Shown in pieces: positions 1 to 9,853 of a DNA stretch of 64,000 nt (positions are counted from its first letter, which is position 1; each line of letters begins with the position of its first letter). The notes below the pieces were generated by a model. The model made no database searches. It was not told the DNA's origin and saw nothing but the letters and a program-made list of their open reading frames with translations. The position numbers and the translations under genes are program-made. Source of the stretch: Narthecium ossifragum (lineage: Eukaryota > Streptophyta > Magnoliopsida > Dioscoreales > Nartheciaceae); assembly GCA_963920575.1 (NCBI GenBank), contig OY986968.1, forward strand, positions 9,789,485-9,853,484. The letters run 5' to 3'.

Positions 1-2710
1 CATATTCTTCCAGAATTTTAGACAATCTATCATTGTGCAGCTCGAGATCATAATCATCATCGTTAGAATCATACTCCCTCAAAAGTTGAGACAATCCTTC
101 ATGCTCACTGTTAACCTCAGTATCACTATCAAAATCATAATCCCTCAAAATCTCATATAATGTATCAGCTATCATACCATGAGATTTATCATGAAAGAAT
201 TCAGTCAAACTATCAACATGAAATAATTCATCCTCACGCTCAGACAAACATGCAGTCTTAAAGATGTTAAGTTTAACATGCATATGGCCAAAAGAGACAT
301 CCATGACACCAGTTCGACAGTTGATATTTGCATTTACCGTAGCCAAAAAGGGGCGTCCTAAGATGATAGGCACGAACTTTTTGCAATGAACAGCAGGTTC
401 CATATCCAAGATGACAAAGTCGACAGAGAAAAAGAAGTTGTCAACCTTAACTAATTCATCCTCTACAATGCCTCTAGGAGTCTTAATGGATCTATCAGCC
501 AATTGTAGAATGATCGGTGTCGGTTTGAGCTCTTCCATCCCAAATTCCTTATAAAGGTAGTAGGGCATAATGTTAACACTGGCTCCTAGGTCGAAAAGGG
601 CACCATCAATCTGGTAGTCTCCTATGCAACAGGGTATAGTAGGGGTACCAGGGTCCTTTAATTTGGGTGGTGTGTCATGTTTCAAAATCGAACTGACTTG
701 TTTAGGTAAAAGGATTTTCTTGTCTCCTTTGGGTTTTGTCTGGCGTTTATGCGTGCACAGGTCCTTAAGAAATTTGGCATAAGAAGGAATCTGACGAATG
801 GCCTGAAGCAAGGGTATGTTGATGTTGACATATTTGAAGGTTTCAAGGATTTCCTCAGCAGCTCTTCGAGCAATGATGGTTGGGTACGGGTCCTTAAGGG
901 CTGCAGGAAAGGGCACTTTTGAAATGTATTTAGCTGGATCAGGCTCTCTAGAATCAGTTGGATCATAATTAGGTGGAAGAAAAGAGTAATCTCGGGTTGG
1001 ACGATGGATCGGTTGGGAGGCCGATCGATCGTCGGACGGACGATTGATCGTCGGTATGGTCGATCGATCGTCCATACTGCCAGGTTCATCTATTTGATTA
1101 TCTAATATTTTACCACTTCTAAGGGTCACAACGGCCTTAGCACTCTCAATGTTTTGGCTTTCTACATAGTGCTGGCCTCAAGGGTTGGTGACAGGTTGAC
1201 TTGGCAAGTGTCCTTCCTCTCTTTTGGCTATCGTGTTAGAAAGTTGGCCCAATGAATTCTCGAGTTTAGCAATGGATTGGGTATTAGATTTACATTGGTT
1301 CTCTATTCTAGACACATAATTTTGCATTTTGGAAATCTCACTTGTCATTATTCCAGTAAGATTTTCATTGATGGCAGTCATGACTGAAAGGATGGAACTC
1401 AAAGTAGGTTCAGAGGTGTTTTGGACTGGAGGGGCTGAATGTGATTGTGGAGGGTACCCAGGGTTTGGATTTGTAGCAGGTTTAGGTGGGTACCTGAAAG
1501 TAGGAGGATTGTTTTGCCCGTGGAAAGTACTTGACTGTTGTGGCTTCCAACTAAAATTAGGATGATTTCTCCAACCAGGGTTATATGTGTTTGAATAGGG
1601 ATTGTTCTGGTGCTTGGAGAATCCATATGTGGCGTTGACATGTTCCTGAATAAAGTCAGGGAAGTTGGAAGCCAGGTGATAGTTGGCAACAGAATGGTCA
1701 GGACTAGAACAAAGGGCACAAATTTCAGATGGAGGTTGAATCGGTGGGGCCAAGGACTGGTTGAGTTGGACTTGGTCCACTTGTTTGTCTAAGAGAGCCA
1801 TTCGAGCAGAGAGGCTTTGGAATTCAGAAACTTCATGAACTCATCTAGGATTTCGAACAACGGTCGACCAGCTCCTAGAAACAGAGGCATTATGTTGGGA
1901 GTTTTCAGAAAGATTTTCGTACATTCCCCAAAGTTTAGTCCAAGGCTTGCTAAGAATGACGCCCTGGCAGCAAGATTCGACCATCGTCTTATAGCGATCA
2001 GTGAGACCGTTGTAGAATGAGTGAGCTAACTGCCACTCAGGTACCTCATGATGAGGACACTCCCTAAGAAGGTCCTTAAATCATTCCCAGGTTTCATGAA
2101 ATAACTCATCATTGTATTGCTTGAAAGATATGATCATGGTACGAAAATTCTGAGTTTTAATGATAGGGAAGTACTTTTTAAGGAAAGCATCTTGAAGTTG
2201 GTCCCATGTTGAAATTGAGTATGGCGCTAAGGTGTTTAGCCAATGTTTTGCCTTATCTTTTAAGGAGAAAGGAAAGAGTTTCAATCGAAAGGCATCATCA
2301 TTGAAATGCTCGAGTTTGAACATGGAGAGAATTTCAAGGAAGTTTACCATATATGCATAGGGGTCCTCATTCTCATGCCCGTAGAAAGAAGGCAAAGCAG
2401 TAATCCAATTGAGCTTAATCTCATAGTGGGTAGCAGGAATAACAGCTGGGCTAATACAAGAGGCATTTGTAAAGGGTGCAGGTAGGAAGTGATCCCTAAG
2501 TGGGCCCCCTCTATTGTTGTTATTCCCCTCACCGTTTCCATTATTGTTTCCCTGCACTGTGTAGAAAGAATCAATCTGGAGTTCAGGGATTTCTATGTGT
2601 GCGTTTCGGGCTCTATCACGCTCTATACGAAGTTGCCTAAGGGTAGAGTTTTTCTCAAGGTTCAAGGCTTCTAAAGGATAGTTCAATGATCGCATGCCTT
2701 GCATGCACAC
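1..2710 (-). pseudogene. Athila-type Ty3/gypsy gag-protease, broken, runs off the left edge
   Basis: This is the gag-protease polyprotein of an Athila-lineage LTR retrotransposon, which builds the particle and cleaves the polyprotein. One reading frame runs from the start codon at 2708-2710 down to base 1. The retrotransposon gag domain is at about 2420-2080 (motif FPFSLKDKAKHWLNTL). The knuckle-like stretch CALCSSPDHS followed by QNNPYSNTYNPGWRNHPNF is near 1710-1560. The linker KFLKDLCTHKRQTK is near 780-720, and the aspartic protease core ALFDLGASVNIMP is near 605-565; the DLGAS form is normal for this lineage. The frame is interrupted by three TGA stops at 2081-2083, 1841-1843 and 1178-1180. 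Two of them replace an expected arginine codon, consistent with CGA to TGA decay. Reverse transcriptase and integrase would lie off the left edge. The lineage call rests on motif recall, not a search. Confidence 0.9.
996..1073 (-). repeat. GATCGATC palindromic module inside the Athila reading frame
   Basis: Imperfect palindromes with a CGATCGATCG core repeat here, for example at 1022-1031 and 1060-1070. They are in frame with the gag-protease polyprotein and encode a Asp/Arg/Ser/Pro/Ile-rich linker (DDRSTIPTINRPSDDRS) between the knuckle region and the protease. Modules of the same type, with different flanks, occur in unrelated elements across the window. Confidence 0.8.
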
Positions 2711-3035
2711 ACAAAAAAGAAAGAGAAAATGAAAACAGAAGGTGAGGAGGAGAGGAGAAAACCGTAGAATACCACAACAAAAAGTACAAGTTTAGGTGAA
2801 GAAAACGTACCTGAGTGACGCTTCGCCGATCAATCGGTAGGATTGCTGATCGATCGGTAGTCCGAGTTGCAGAAGGTCTTCTTCTCCAAAAAATGGTTGC
2901 TTTGATGCTGCGAAAATTCCAAAAATTGTCTGAAAAACTTCTAAAAAAAATGAAAAAAACTAAAAATAAAAACCTAATTATGCCCAGAAAAGAGTGAAGA
3001 GAAAAATCAACGAACTTCTTCGAAGAACAAATAAC
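2711..3035 (-). other. Athila 5' leader between PBS and gag
   Basis: This is the untranslated leader of the minus-strand Athila element, lying between its primer binding site on the right and gag on the left. It is A-rich with no convincing ORF. Another short GATCGATC module is present at about 2820-2865. Confidence 0.75.
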
Positions 3036-3053
3036 TCCCCGACAACGGCGCTA
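3036..3053 (-). other. Primer binding site, tRNA-Asp type
   Basis: Read on the minus strand, 16 of 18 bases match TGGCGCCGTTGCCGGGGA, the complement of the plant tRNA-Asp(GUC) 3' end, which primes reverse transcription in Athila/Tat elements. It sits 5 bases inside the LTR end, as expected for a 5' LTR. Confidence 0.88.
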
Positions 3054-3174
3054 AAAATTGATCTCGTTCGCATGACGTCATTAAATCGCACAACTCGATA
3101 CAATTTATAAATATAAATCTTCAATCAATCACTACTCTACGGGCGTAGAACAGTGGTGAGATCCGGAGTCGAAC

Positions 3175-4461
3175 TGATACGAGTCGATCCGACTCGACCA
3201 ACTGGACCCGAACCCAGAAGAGGAACCAAACTGGTTCAGCCTCTTTCCTAATTTGACTTGGTCTTCCTTAGTTCAAACTAGAGTATTTAATTAGTATTTA
3301 TCATTAGTCTTTTATATTTAATTGAGTCCTAGTTGATATTTGAGTTAGGAGGTTGAGTTGAGTTTGAAACCTTATTACTTGCTAATTAAGCAAGGGGGTT
3401 TTCTTGTTGGATTATGACTATGTTAAGGTCTCTATAAAAGGACTTCATTAGTTTGTATTAGGTTATGCATGAGATGAATGAGAAAGAATAGTTGATAGAA
3501 TATCATAAGAGTAGAAAATCATAGGAGTAGAAGTAATGTAGTTTCCACCCGAAAATCCACCATAGATCCACTTTCTTCCCCGTCGGTCATCTTCTCCGCA
3601 GCCGGCACCGCCTCCATCGGTATTTCCTTCTCTCCGCCACGTCAGCGCCACCTCAGCACTGTTCATCGTCTTCCTTTCTTCCTCAAGGCCGAACCCAAGC
3701 TTCACCTCCGTCCAGCCTCTCCGGCCGTTGCCGTCGCCGTCCAAGACCTCCATCGGCCTCCCATTGGCACCATGACCCCGTCCAGCCGCTCCTCCGCCTC
3801 CTTCGTCCCCTCCGGCGCCGTCCCCGACAAGCCTACCACCGTCCCCATCGCCAGCAACCCCACGTCCATCCCCGACCTCACCCCCAATCCGTCCTAAACA
3901 CCTCGCAGATCGTCCCTAACTCTCTTCCGACCATCCACGACCCTTCCCGACGTCCCTAGAGCCATCCCCGTCGTCCTCGATGCCGGTGAACCCAAACCCC
4001 TTCCGCCATCTCCCCCAGATCCGGCCGATCCGCCACCCATCTCCCAGATCCGAGACGTTGGATCGTTTCCCCACCGTCCTACGACCTTCCCTGCCACGAT
4101 CCCGACCGCCACCGCCGTCCATACGCCGGCGATCCACTCCGGTGACTCAGCCATTGGATCAAGTCCGGTTCAGCCAGCCAGCTGATTCAGACTCAGCCCA
4201 AGTCTAATTGGTTTAGCCAAGCCAGTCAATCCGGATCCAGCCCAATCCAACTTGGTCAGCTTGATCCAGATCACTTCAGACTTGACCTAGTCAAGTCCCA
4301 TCCAATCAGGCTCAGCCAGATCCGATCCAGCTCAAGTCAGATCCGATTTAGCTAGCCAAATCAGCCTATTGGACTCAAATCAAGTCCGATCAGGCCGATT
4401 CTGATCGATTAGAGCAGTAGAGACCCATTACGAGAGGATCACGAGTAGACCGCTCGTATCA
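3175..4461 (+). mobile_element. Solo LTR with perfect 9-bp terminal inverted repeats (B1)
   Basis: The element begins TGATACGAG and ends CTCGTATCA, a perfect inverted pair with TG...CA termini. It is flanked by a perfect 5-bp target duplication CGAAC at 3170-3174 and 4462-4466. Removing it restores the Athila LTR sequence seen in the other two copies. It has a plus-strand TATA box at 3432-3439 and a GC-rich stretch (about 3540-4150) where long ORFs arise only from base composition. No internal domain is present, so this is a solo LTR left by LTR-LTR recombination. The termini resemble the Tat-like LTR at 39578-40879, but the lineage is not certain. Confidence 0.92.
3432..3439 (+). promoter_or_regulatory. 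TATA box of solo LTR B1
   Basis: CTATAAAAG lies about 260 bases inside the LTR and sets its transcription direction as plus. It is the core promoter of the former retrotransposon. Confidence 0.6.
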
Positions 4462-4466
4462 CGAAC

Positions 4467-5753
4467 CACATGGAAATATTGTCAACAGAGAAGAACTTAA
4501 ATCAATCTCAAACATTCTATCCTAAGGCGAAAGAGAAGGATTTTGATTAACTATGGAATTAAATCTAACTAAGAAAGCAATAAAAGGATAGGGATGAATC
4601 AATATGAGAAAGACCTAGGGATTACTCAATCCACTCTAATTTCACCTCCTGTATTCTCTAGTATTCTCTTGTTCTCTAATCTAGACATATGAAATCAAAG
4701 TTTCTTAAGCTCGCATGAATCCTTAAAAGAACGCTCATGTTATCCTATGGCATAGTCTATCTTCACTTAGCATAGACTGTCTTCAGACTTAACCTGAGTA
4801 TAATCTATCTTTGTTTAGCATAAACTATCTCAAAGGCACACACAGAAGCGACATTAAAATCATCCTAAGAATCTTTACACTCAAGCACCGCAATCGTGTA
4901 AGACTGAAAATACATCAAAGGACAACCAGGTTCCTTCAACTCTATTGTCATTAAAATCGAATTCAAAGGATCATGCCATAGAAAAGATTACAAGATTTAA
5001 CTAGAAAAAAATACAAGAGATCCCTAAGTGAGAGATTAGCCACTAATCTTGTGGATGGCGGCTATGAATTTGGTGAAGAACGCTTGAGATCCACGGCGCA
5101 TCTCCATCTTCTTCAGCAACCTTAATCCTCACTTTTCTCTCTATGGGGCTTCTGATTTTTGGCCAGCAAAAGCCCTTTTATAAGCTAACTCCCGGAATTA
5201 GGGTTTTGGGTTAACTTGGACTCCTATTACAATTCGGGTTCCCTGGATTAATTCCTGGCAGTCTATTCCGGTCGCAACCAGGCCCAATCAAGCCAAATTT
5301 GGAAAACAAGTCAAACACGAAAGACGTAGATTAGGAAGTCTTCTATCAGATCCCGAAGATTTGATAATATTCAGACTTATCTGGAATAGTTCAAGAACAT
5401 TCTCCTGAACGTCGACGGACCAGTTTCCCAGCATCTATTTATCTTCATAGTATTCAAAACTGGTATTAATCTGTAAGGAATCTAGCAAAGTGTCCAACAT
5501 GAAAGTTGTAGATCTCTGAGTCTTCTACAATATACCAACGTTTCAGAATATTTGGACCTTTTGCAGATATCTGGCGAATATATTACTGAAGGTTGATGAA
5601 GCAGTTTATTTAGTCATTTTAGCCGAATTTCCTGCATTTCTTCTCAAAGCATGATTAAACCTGAAATCAACTAACAAGCTATCAAATACAACTACTCTAG
5701 GCATAACAAAGCTAAGTTAAGGGGTTGAATCATGTACATTTAGTGACTTATCA
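4467..5753 (-). other. Remainder of the Athila LTR (upstream half)
   Basis: This AT-rich stretch continues the Athila LTR after the inserted solo LTR. It contains no gene. Conserved blocks shared with 8278-9298 include a GGATTACTCAATCC-like stretch (about 4618-4633), the words around AAAGTTGTAGATC, and the terminal GACTTATCA. Confidence 0.75.
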
Positions 5754-7974
5754 CGGGTCAACCCGTTTACCTGTTTAAAAGGGAGAAAAAAATCCTAACC
5801 ACCGTCAGTCCCTCACCCTCTTTTCCTCTCCTCCTACCGCGCCACCCCTCTTCCTCTCGCATGACGCCTCCCCTCCGCCTTCTCTGTTCTCCACTTCTCC
5901 TCTCCCAACCATCTCGCCTGCTGCCCCTCTTCCTCTCGCCTCTCCTCCTCCTTCTCTGTTCTCCTCTCCCAACCATCTCGCCTGTCGCCCCTCTCTTCCT
6001 CTCCTCCTCGTCCTCCGTTCTCTCCCGACCCTCTCACCAGCCACCCGTCTTTCCAAGCCCCCTCTCGCCGGAACATAGAAGCCTTCTCCCTCTCCGATCT
6101 ACCTTCCCGCCATGCACTACCTCCCCTCCGTCCTCCTCGCCCTCGAGCTCATCTCAAGCAGCTGGCTCTTCTCGCCATCGCCATCCACCGCGACCTCCAT
6201 CCTNNNNNNNNNNNNNNNNNNNNNNNNNNNNNNNNNNNNNNNNNNNNNNNNNNNNNNNNNNNNNNNNNNNNNNNNNNNNNNNNNNNNNNNNNNNNNNNNN
6301 NNNNNNNNNNNNNNNNNNNNNNNNNNNNNNNNNNNNNNNNNNNNNNNNNNNNNNNNNNNNNNNNNNNNNNNNNNNNNNNNNNNNNNNNNNNNNNNNNNNN
6401 NNNTTTTCAAAGCTACTTAGAAGTTATGGTAAATTAAATGGTCTATATGTGCTGAAATAGGACAATTAGCTTAATTAGCATAATTAAGTGGTTTTTAATT
6501 ATTCAATTAAGCTGATTCTTGCCTGAGATGATTTTAATGATCTTAGAAAGAGGTATGCAAAGTTTGGTTTCAATTCGAGTTATTTTTAAAGGAATTATGC
6601 ATCATTTGCAGAATCTGAATTTTTACCGAAGTTATAGGTTTTCATATAATTTTGTTTATTCGATTGATCCGGTTTTTGGAGATGTGATTCGGGGTATGCC
6701 GTTGAGTAGGAATATCAAGTTTCCTGTCAATCGGACGGCTAGATTGAATGATAGAATTTTTCTTAAGTTTGTTGTATAATTGGTCTAATTTCAATAAATC
6801 AACTATTTTAATGTTATTCTCGATATATGTTATTTTATTTGTGGGGGCCATGTGTGGCTTGTGGTTAAACCAGGCGAGTCGCACCTCCCCTGGATTGTGT
6901 AGAATAAATGGGCCTTAAGTATGCCTTCAGCTTTGATTAAAATATTATTATATTATTGTCTTAGCTGTTTGATCGTTTAGCAGGGGTTGTATCTCGTTTG
7001 TAGGCCTGAGTGCCTATTTATCTGCTTTATCTAGACCCTTGCTAAGTGCAGCCTTGGCAAGTTGGGTATTGCGCCTAGTCCTGTATAATACTTGGCATAT
7101 TATTGCATGTCTGAACTCTTATCTGTGCGTTTGATCATACATAAATTGTTTGCACTAGTTGCATTTCTAGGCTAGGCGTAGGCGATGGGTCAATCGCCAA
7201 TCCGGGGGCTCGGGCAGCTCAGATCTAGCCTTAGGACCGAGGCTGGGTAGCAAGGTCTAGGATTTAATTTGTTATAGTAATATGATGGTTTGAAGTGATT
7301 GTCTAGTTGGCTGAAATTGCTAGGGTTAGAGGTCGTTCTGGGTTCCAGGTCAATCTCAGTTCGTGGATAGGGGAAGTTACGTAGTGCACCGGGTTCTACC
7401 CATGTTGTTTCAGCACCGAGGCGCTTGGTTGAGAGGGACGACTGTTGACAGTACCAGAGTACATTAGGGTGCGTGCCCAAGGGTAGACAATGTGCGTAAC
7501 ATGGAGTTATCCTAGAGATGAGATGGAACATGGGACTTTACTGTTCCCTTCCTTTGTGAGAACTCCATGTTACGCACATTAAAGTTTTCTTATGTAGAAT
7601 CCTACTGAACTTATTGCTCACTCCTACCCGGGCTACGTTTTGTACGTGCAGTCGTCAACTCTTCTTATGTAGCAGCCGCTAGACAAGCACATGGTGGCGC
7701 GCCGGCTTCTGGAGGCGCTTGAGGACTTGGGGTCCAGTTACGTCTTTTTGGGATGACAAATGTATATTAATTCCTTCTGCGAGGAATTTGAGATAGTTTA
7801 TATATGATATTTGAGGTTTAGTCTTGTATTAGAAATTATTGAATCATTTTGACCCAAGATCAATTGTTAATTTATATGTCTTATTTTTTTTTATAAATTT
7901 CCGCCAGTGATGATTAAATAGAGTAGGAACCTTCACGCCCCGGGCCATATGGGTTTTCTGGGTCGGGGTGTAAC
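5754..7974 (+). mobile_element. Family A LTR fragment A1, 5' truncated
   Basis: This is the 3' part of a family A LTR. It opens beside a TTTAAAAGG TATA-like motif and a pyrimidine-rich leader, contains the 200-N gap, and ends GGTCGGGGTGTAACA at 7974. Conserved blocks include the GGCGATGGGTCAATCGCC region near 7180, CTCACTCCTACCCGGGCTACG near 7620, and GTGGCGCG near 7692. The 5' end is missing because the Athila element abuts it. The proline/serine-rich ORFs over the leader are composition artefacts. Confidence 0.85.
6204..6403. other. Assembly gap (200 N)
   Basis: Two hundred unknown bases fall inside the pyrimidine-rich leader of LTR fragment A1. The round number suggests a scaffold placeholder, so the true distance is unknown. 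ORFs that cross it are not meaningful. Confidence 0.99.
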
Positions 7975-8277
7975 AGTAGACATCTATCGACTAGATGATT
8001 GACACATTCAATCGGTAGACATCTACCGATTGAGGAGCATGTGCAGCGTACATGGCCTTATCATGTACCCCAATCGGGGTCCTATCTATTATTCCATAAT
8101 CCAGTTTAATATTTGCTAAAGCTGAGAGTTCATGATAGATGGACGGTGAAAGGAGTTCTTCGTAGGTGAAAACCGGGAAATGATCCTCGGTGGTCGATCA
8201 GTGAGAGCGGCGATGGAGGTGGTGGATCAGAGGTGTAAAGAGCTGAAAGATAAAAGAGAAAATGGAAAGTGGGCCAA
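7975..8277 (-). other. Athila leader fragment with palindromic module
   Basis: This piece lies between LTR A1 and the Athila LTR at 8278 and corresponds to the 5' leader of a second minus-strand Athila element. The PBS position at about 8270-8277 is decayed beyond confident recognition. A GGTAGACATCTACCG-type palindromic repeat occurs at 7975-8028. Confidence 0.55.
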
Positions 8278-9298
8278 TGATCGCTCGTGAAACGATGTCG
8301 TTAAATCGTACGCAAAACGCAATTTAGAAATTTATAAACCGTTATTCAAACACTAAACTATATGGTAGAATAGCAGTGAACTCCAGAGTCGAACCACAGA
8401 GAAGTTTTCAGGAAATATTGAAATCACATGAAAACCATCCTATGAATCTCTACAATCAATCACAAAAATCATGTAAGACTGAAAGCACGTCAAGGGAACT
8501 CTATTCCTTCAAGTCTATTAACAATGAAAAGCATATTCATAAGATCATGTTTTGAGAAGATTATAAGGTTCAAATTAGAGAATACATAAAAAGTAGCCCA
8601 AGGCTTCATGAGATCCCTAAGTTAAGAAATTAGCCACTCATCTTAGCGATGGTGGCCATAGATTCGATGAAGAACACTAAGGATACACTCCGCGGCTGCG
8701 CCGTCTTCGGAAACTCTAAATCTCTCTATTCTATCTATAATTATTATGAATTTTCAGCCAAAAAACCACATTTTATAGAGAGATACTCGTCCCAAACAAT
8801 TGCAACTCCAATAGGACTTAATTTCTAATCTTTCTAAAACATGGACGTCCGCCTGACCGATCGATCGTCCATAAGACCGATCCATCATTACTGTTCACCG
8901 ATCGATCGTCCAAACGGACGATTGATCATCACTAATCATTAATTCAACAATTTCACCAAATTTAAGCTTTCACATATATGCGTTGTCTTCAAATTTCACA
9001 TCAATCCGTCAGGAATCTCACAAAGTGTCAAACATGAAAGTTGTAGATCTGGAAGTCTTCTATCTCCTCTCAGCATTTCAGAAGATTTAGACGTACACAA
9101 AATTTCTTGAAAATATTCTCCTGGCAGGCGACGAAGCAATCTTTTTTACATAAATCCATATTTTTAGCCAAAAATCTTGTATTTCTTCTCAAATTATGAT
9201 TAAGTCTGAAACCAACTAATAATATATTAGATACAACTATTCTAGGCCTAACAAAGGTAATTTAAGGAATTCCATTTTGTATAATTCATGACTTATTA
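8278..9298 (-). repeat. Second Athila-type LTR
   Basis: This is about 1.02 kb, starting TGATCGCTCG on the plus side and ending GACTTATTA. It aligns by eye with the LTR at 3059-5753 once that copy's insertion is removed, including the AACATGAAAGTTGTAGATCT block at 9029-9048. A GATCGATC module with flanks CGATCGATCGTCC occurs at about 8850-8935. No internal coding region remains nearby, so it is a truncated element. Confidence 0.8.
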
Positions 9299-9695
9299 GC
9301 CAAGCGGGTTTAGACGACTCAGAAGCGGCTCAAACGTGAGCCGCTTGTTGGGGACAATGACCACGAGTGTGGGGGAGGCCGGGATCACCTCAAGATGGCC
9401 GGATCTAAAGCAGAATTTGAGGCCAGGATCATCGGATCTTAGCCGGACAAAGGGGAAGAGGTCGGAGGACCTTGTAATGGCCGGATTTGAGCCCGAGATC
9501 ACCGAATCATTGCCGAGGACAAAGGGGAAGATGTCGGAGGACCTCGGAATGGCCGGATTTGAGGGCGAGATTGCCGGATCTTAGCCGTAGACAAAGGGGA
9601 AGAAGTTGGAGGAACTCAGGATGGCTAGATCTCGTGATAGGGAGGCCGGAAACAGGGGCTTGGGGAGGTCAGTGTTGAGATGGGAGTTTGGGGTG
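9299..9695 (+). repeat. GC-rich segment with 72-bp tandem repeat
   Basis: A purine-rich unit of 72 bp repeats about three times (anchor GACAAAGGGG at 9446, 9518 and 9590). Because 72 is a multiple of three, a plus-strand frame at 9336-9584 reads as a 24-residue repeat (SEDLVMAGFEPEIT, then SEDLGMAGFEGEIAG). I do not recognise the product. Position next to LTRs and the lack of other gene signals suggest a transposon-derived spacer. Confidence 0.55.
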
Positions 9696-9853
9696 TGTGA
9701 GGACCCGTACCTCTAAACTTGGTTTGACCGCGTAGGTCGAGTTCGAGGGCTTGATTCACCTTGTTTTGCGATCTTATTGATCGTTGGAGCTCCGGGGGCA
9801 ATTTCTTAAATTGACTTTCCGAAGTTGTTTCACACGTGTTATTGCATACACGT

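Larger units (their letters stand above)
3059..5753 (-). repeat. 5' LTR of the Athila element, split by a solo LTR
   Basis: On the minus strand the LTR starts TGATAAGTC at 5753 and ends GAGATCA at 3059, next to the PBS. Without the inserted solo LTR and its duplicated target it is about 1.4 kb. It is clearly related to the LTR at 8278-9298 and the fragment at 62076-62568: all share a stretch with a GTAGAATAG-like motif followed by a GTCGAAC or ATCGAACC-like motif. It also carries the ATGAAAGTTGTAGATC motif at about 5500-5515. Confidence 0.85.
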
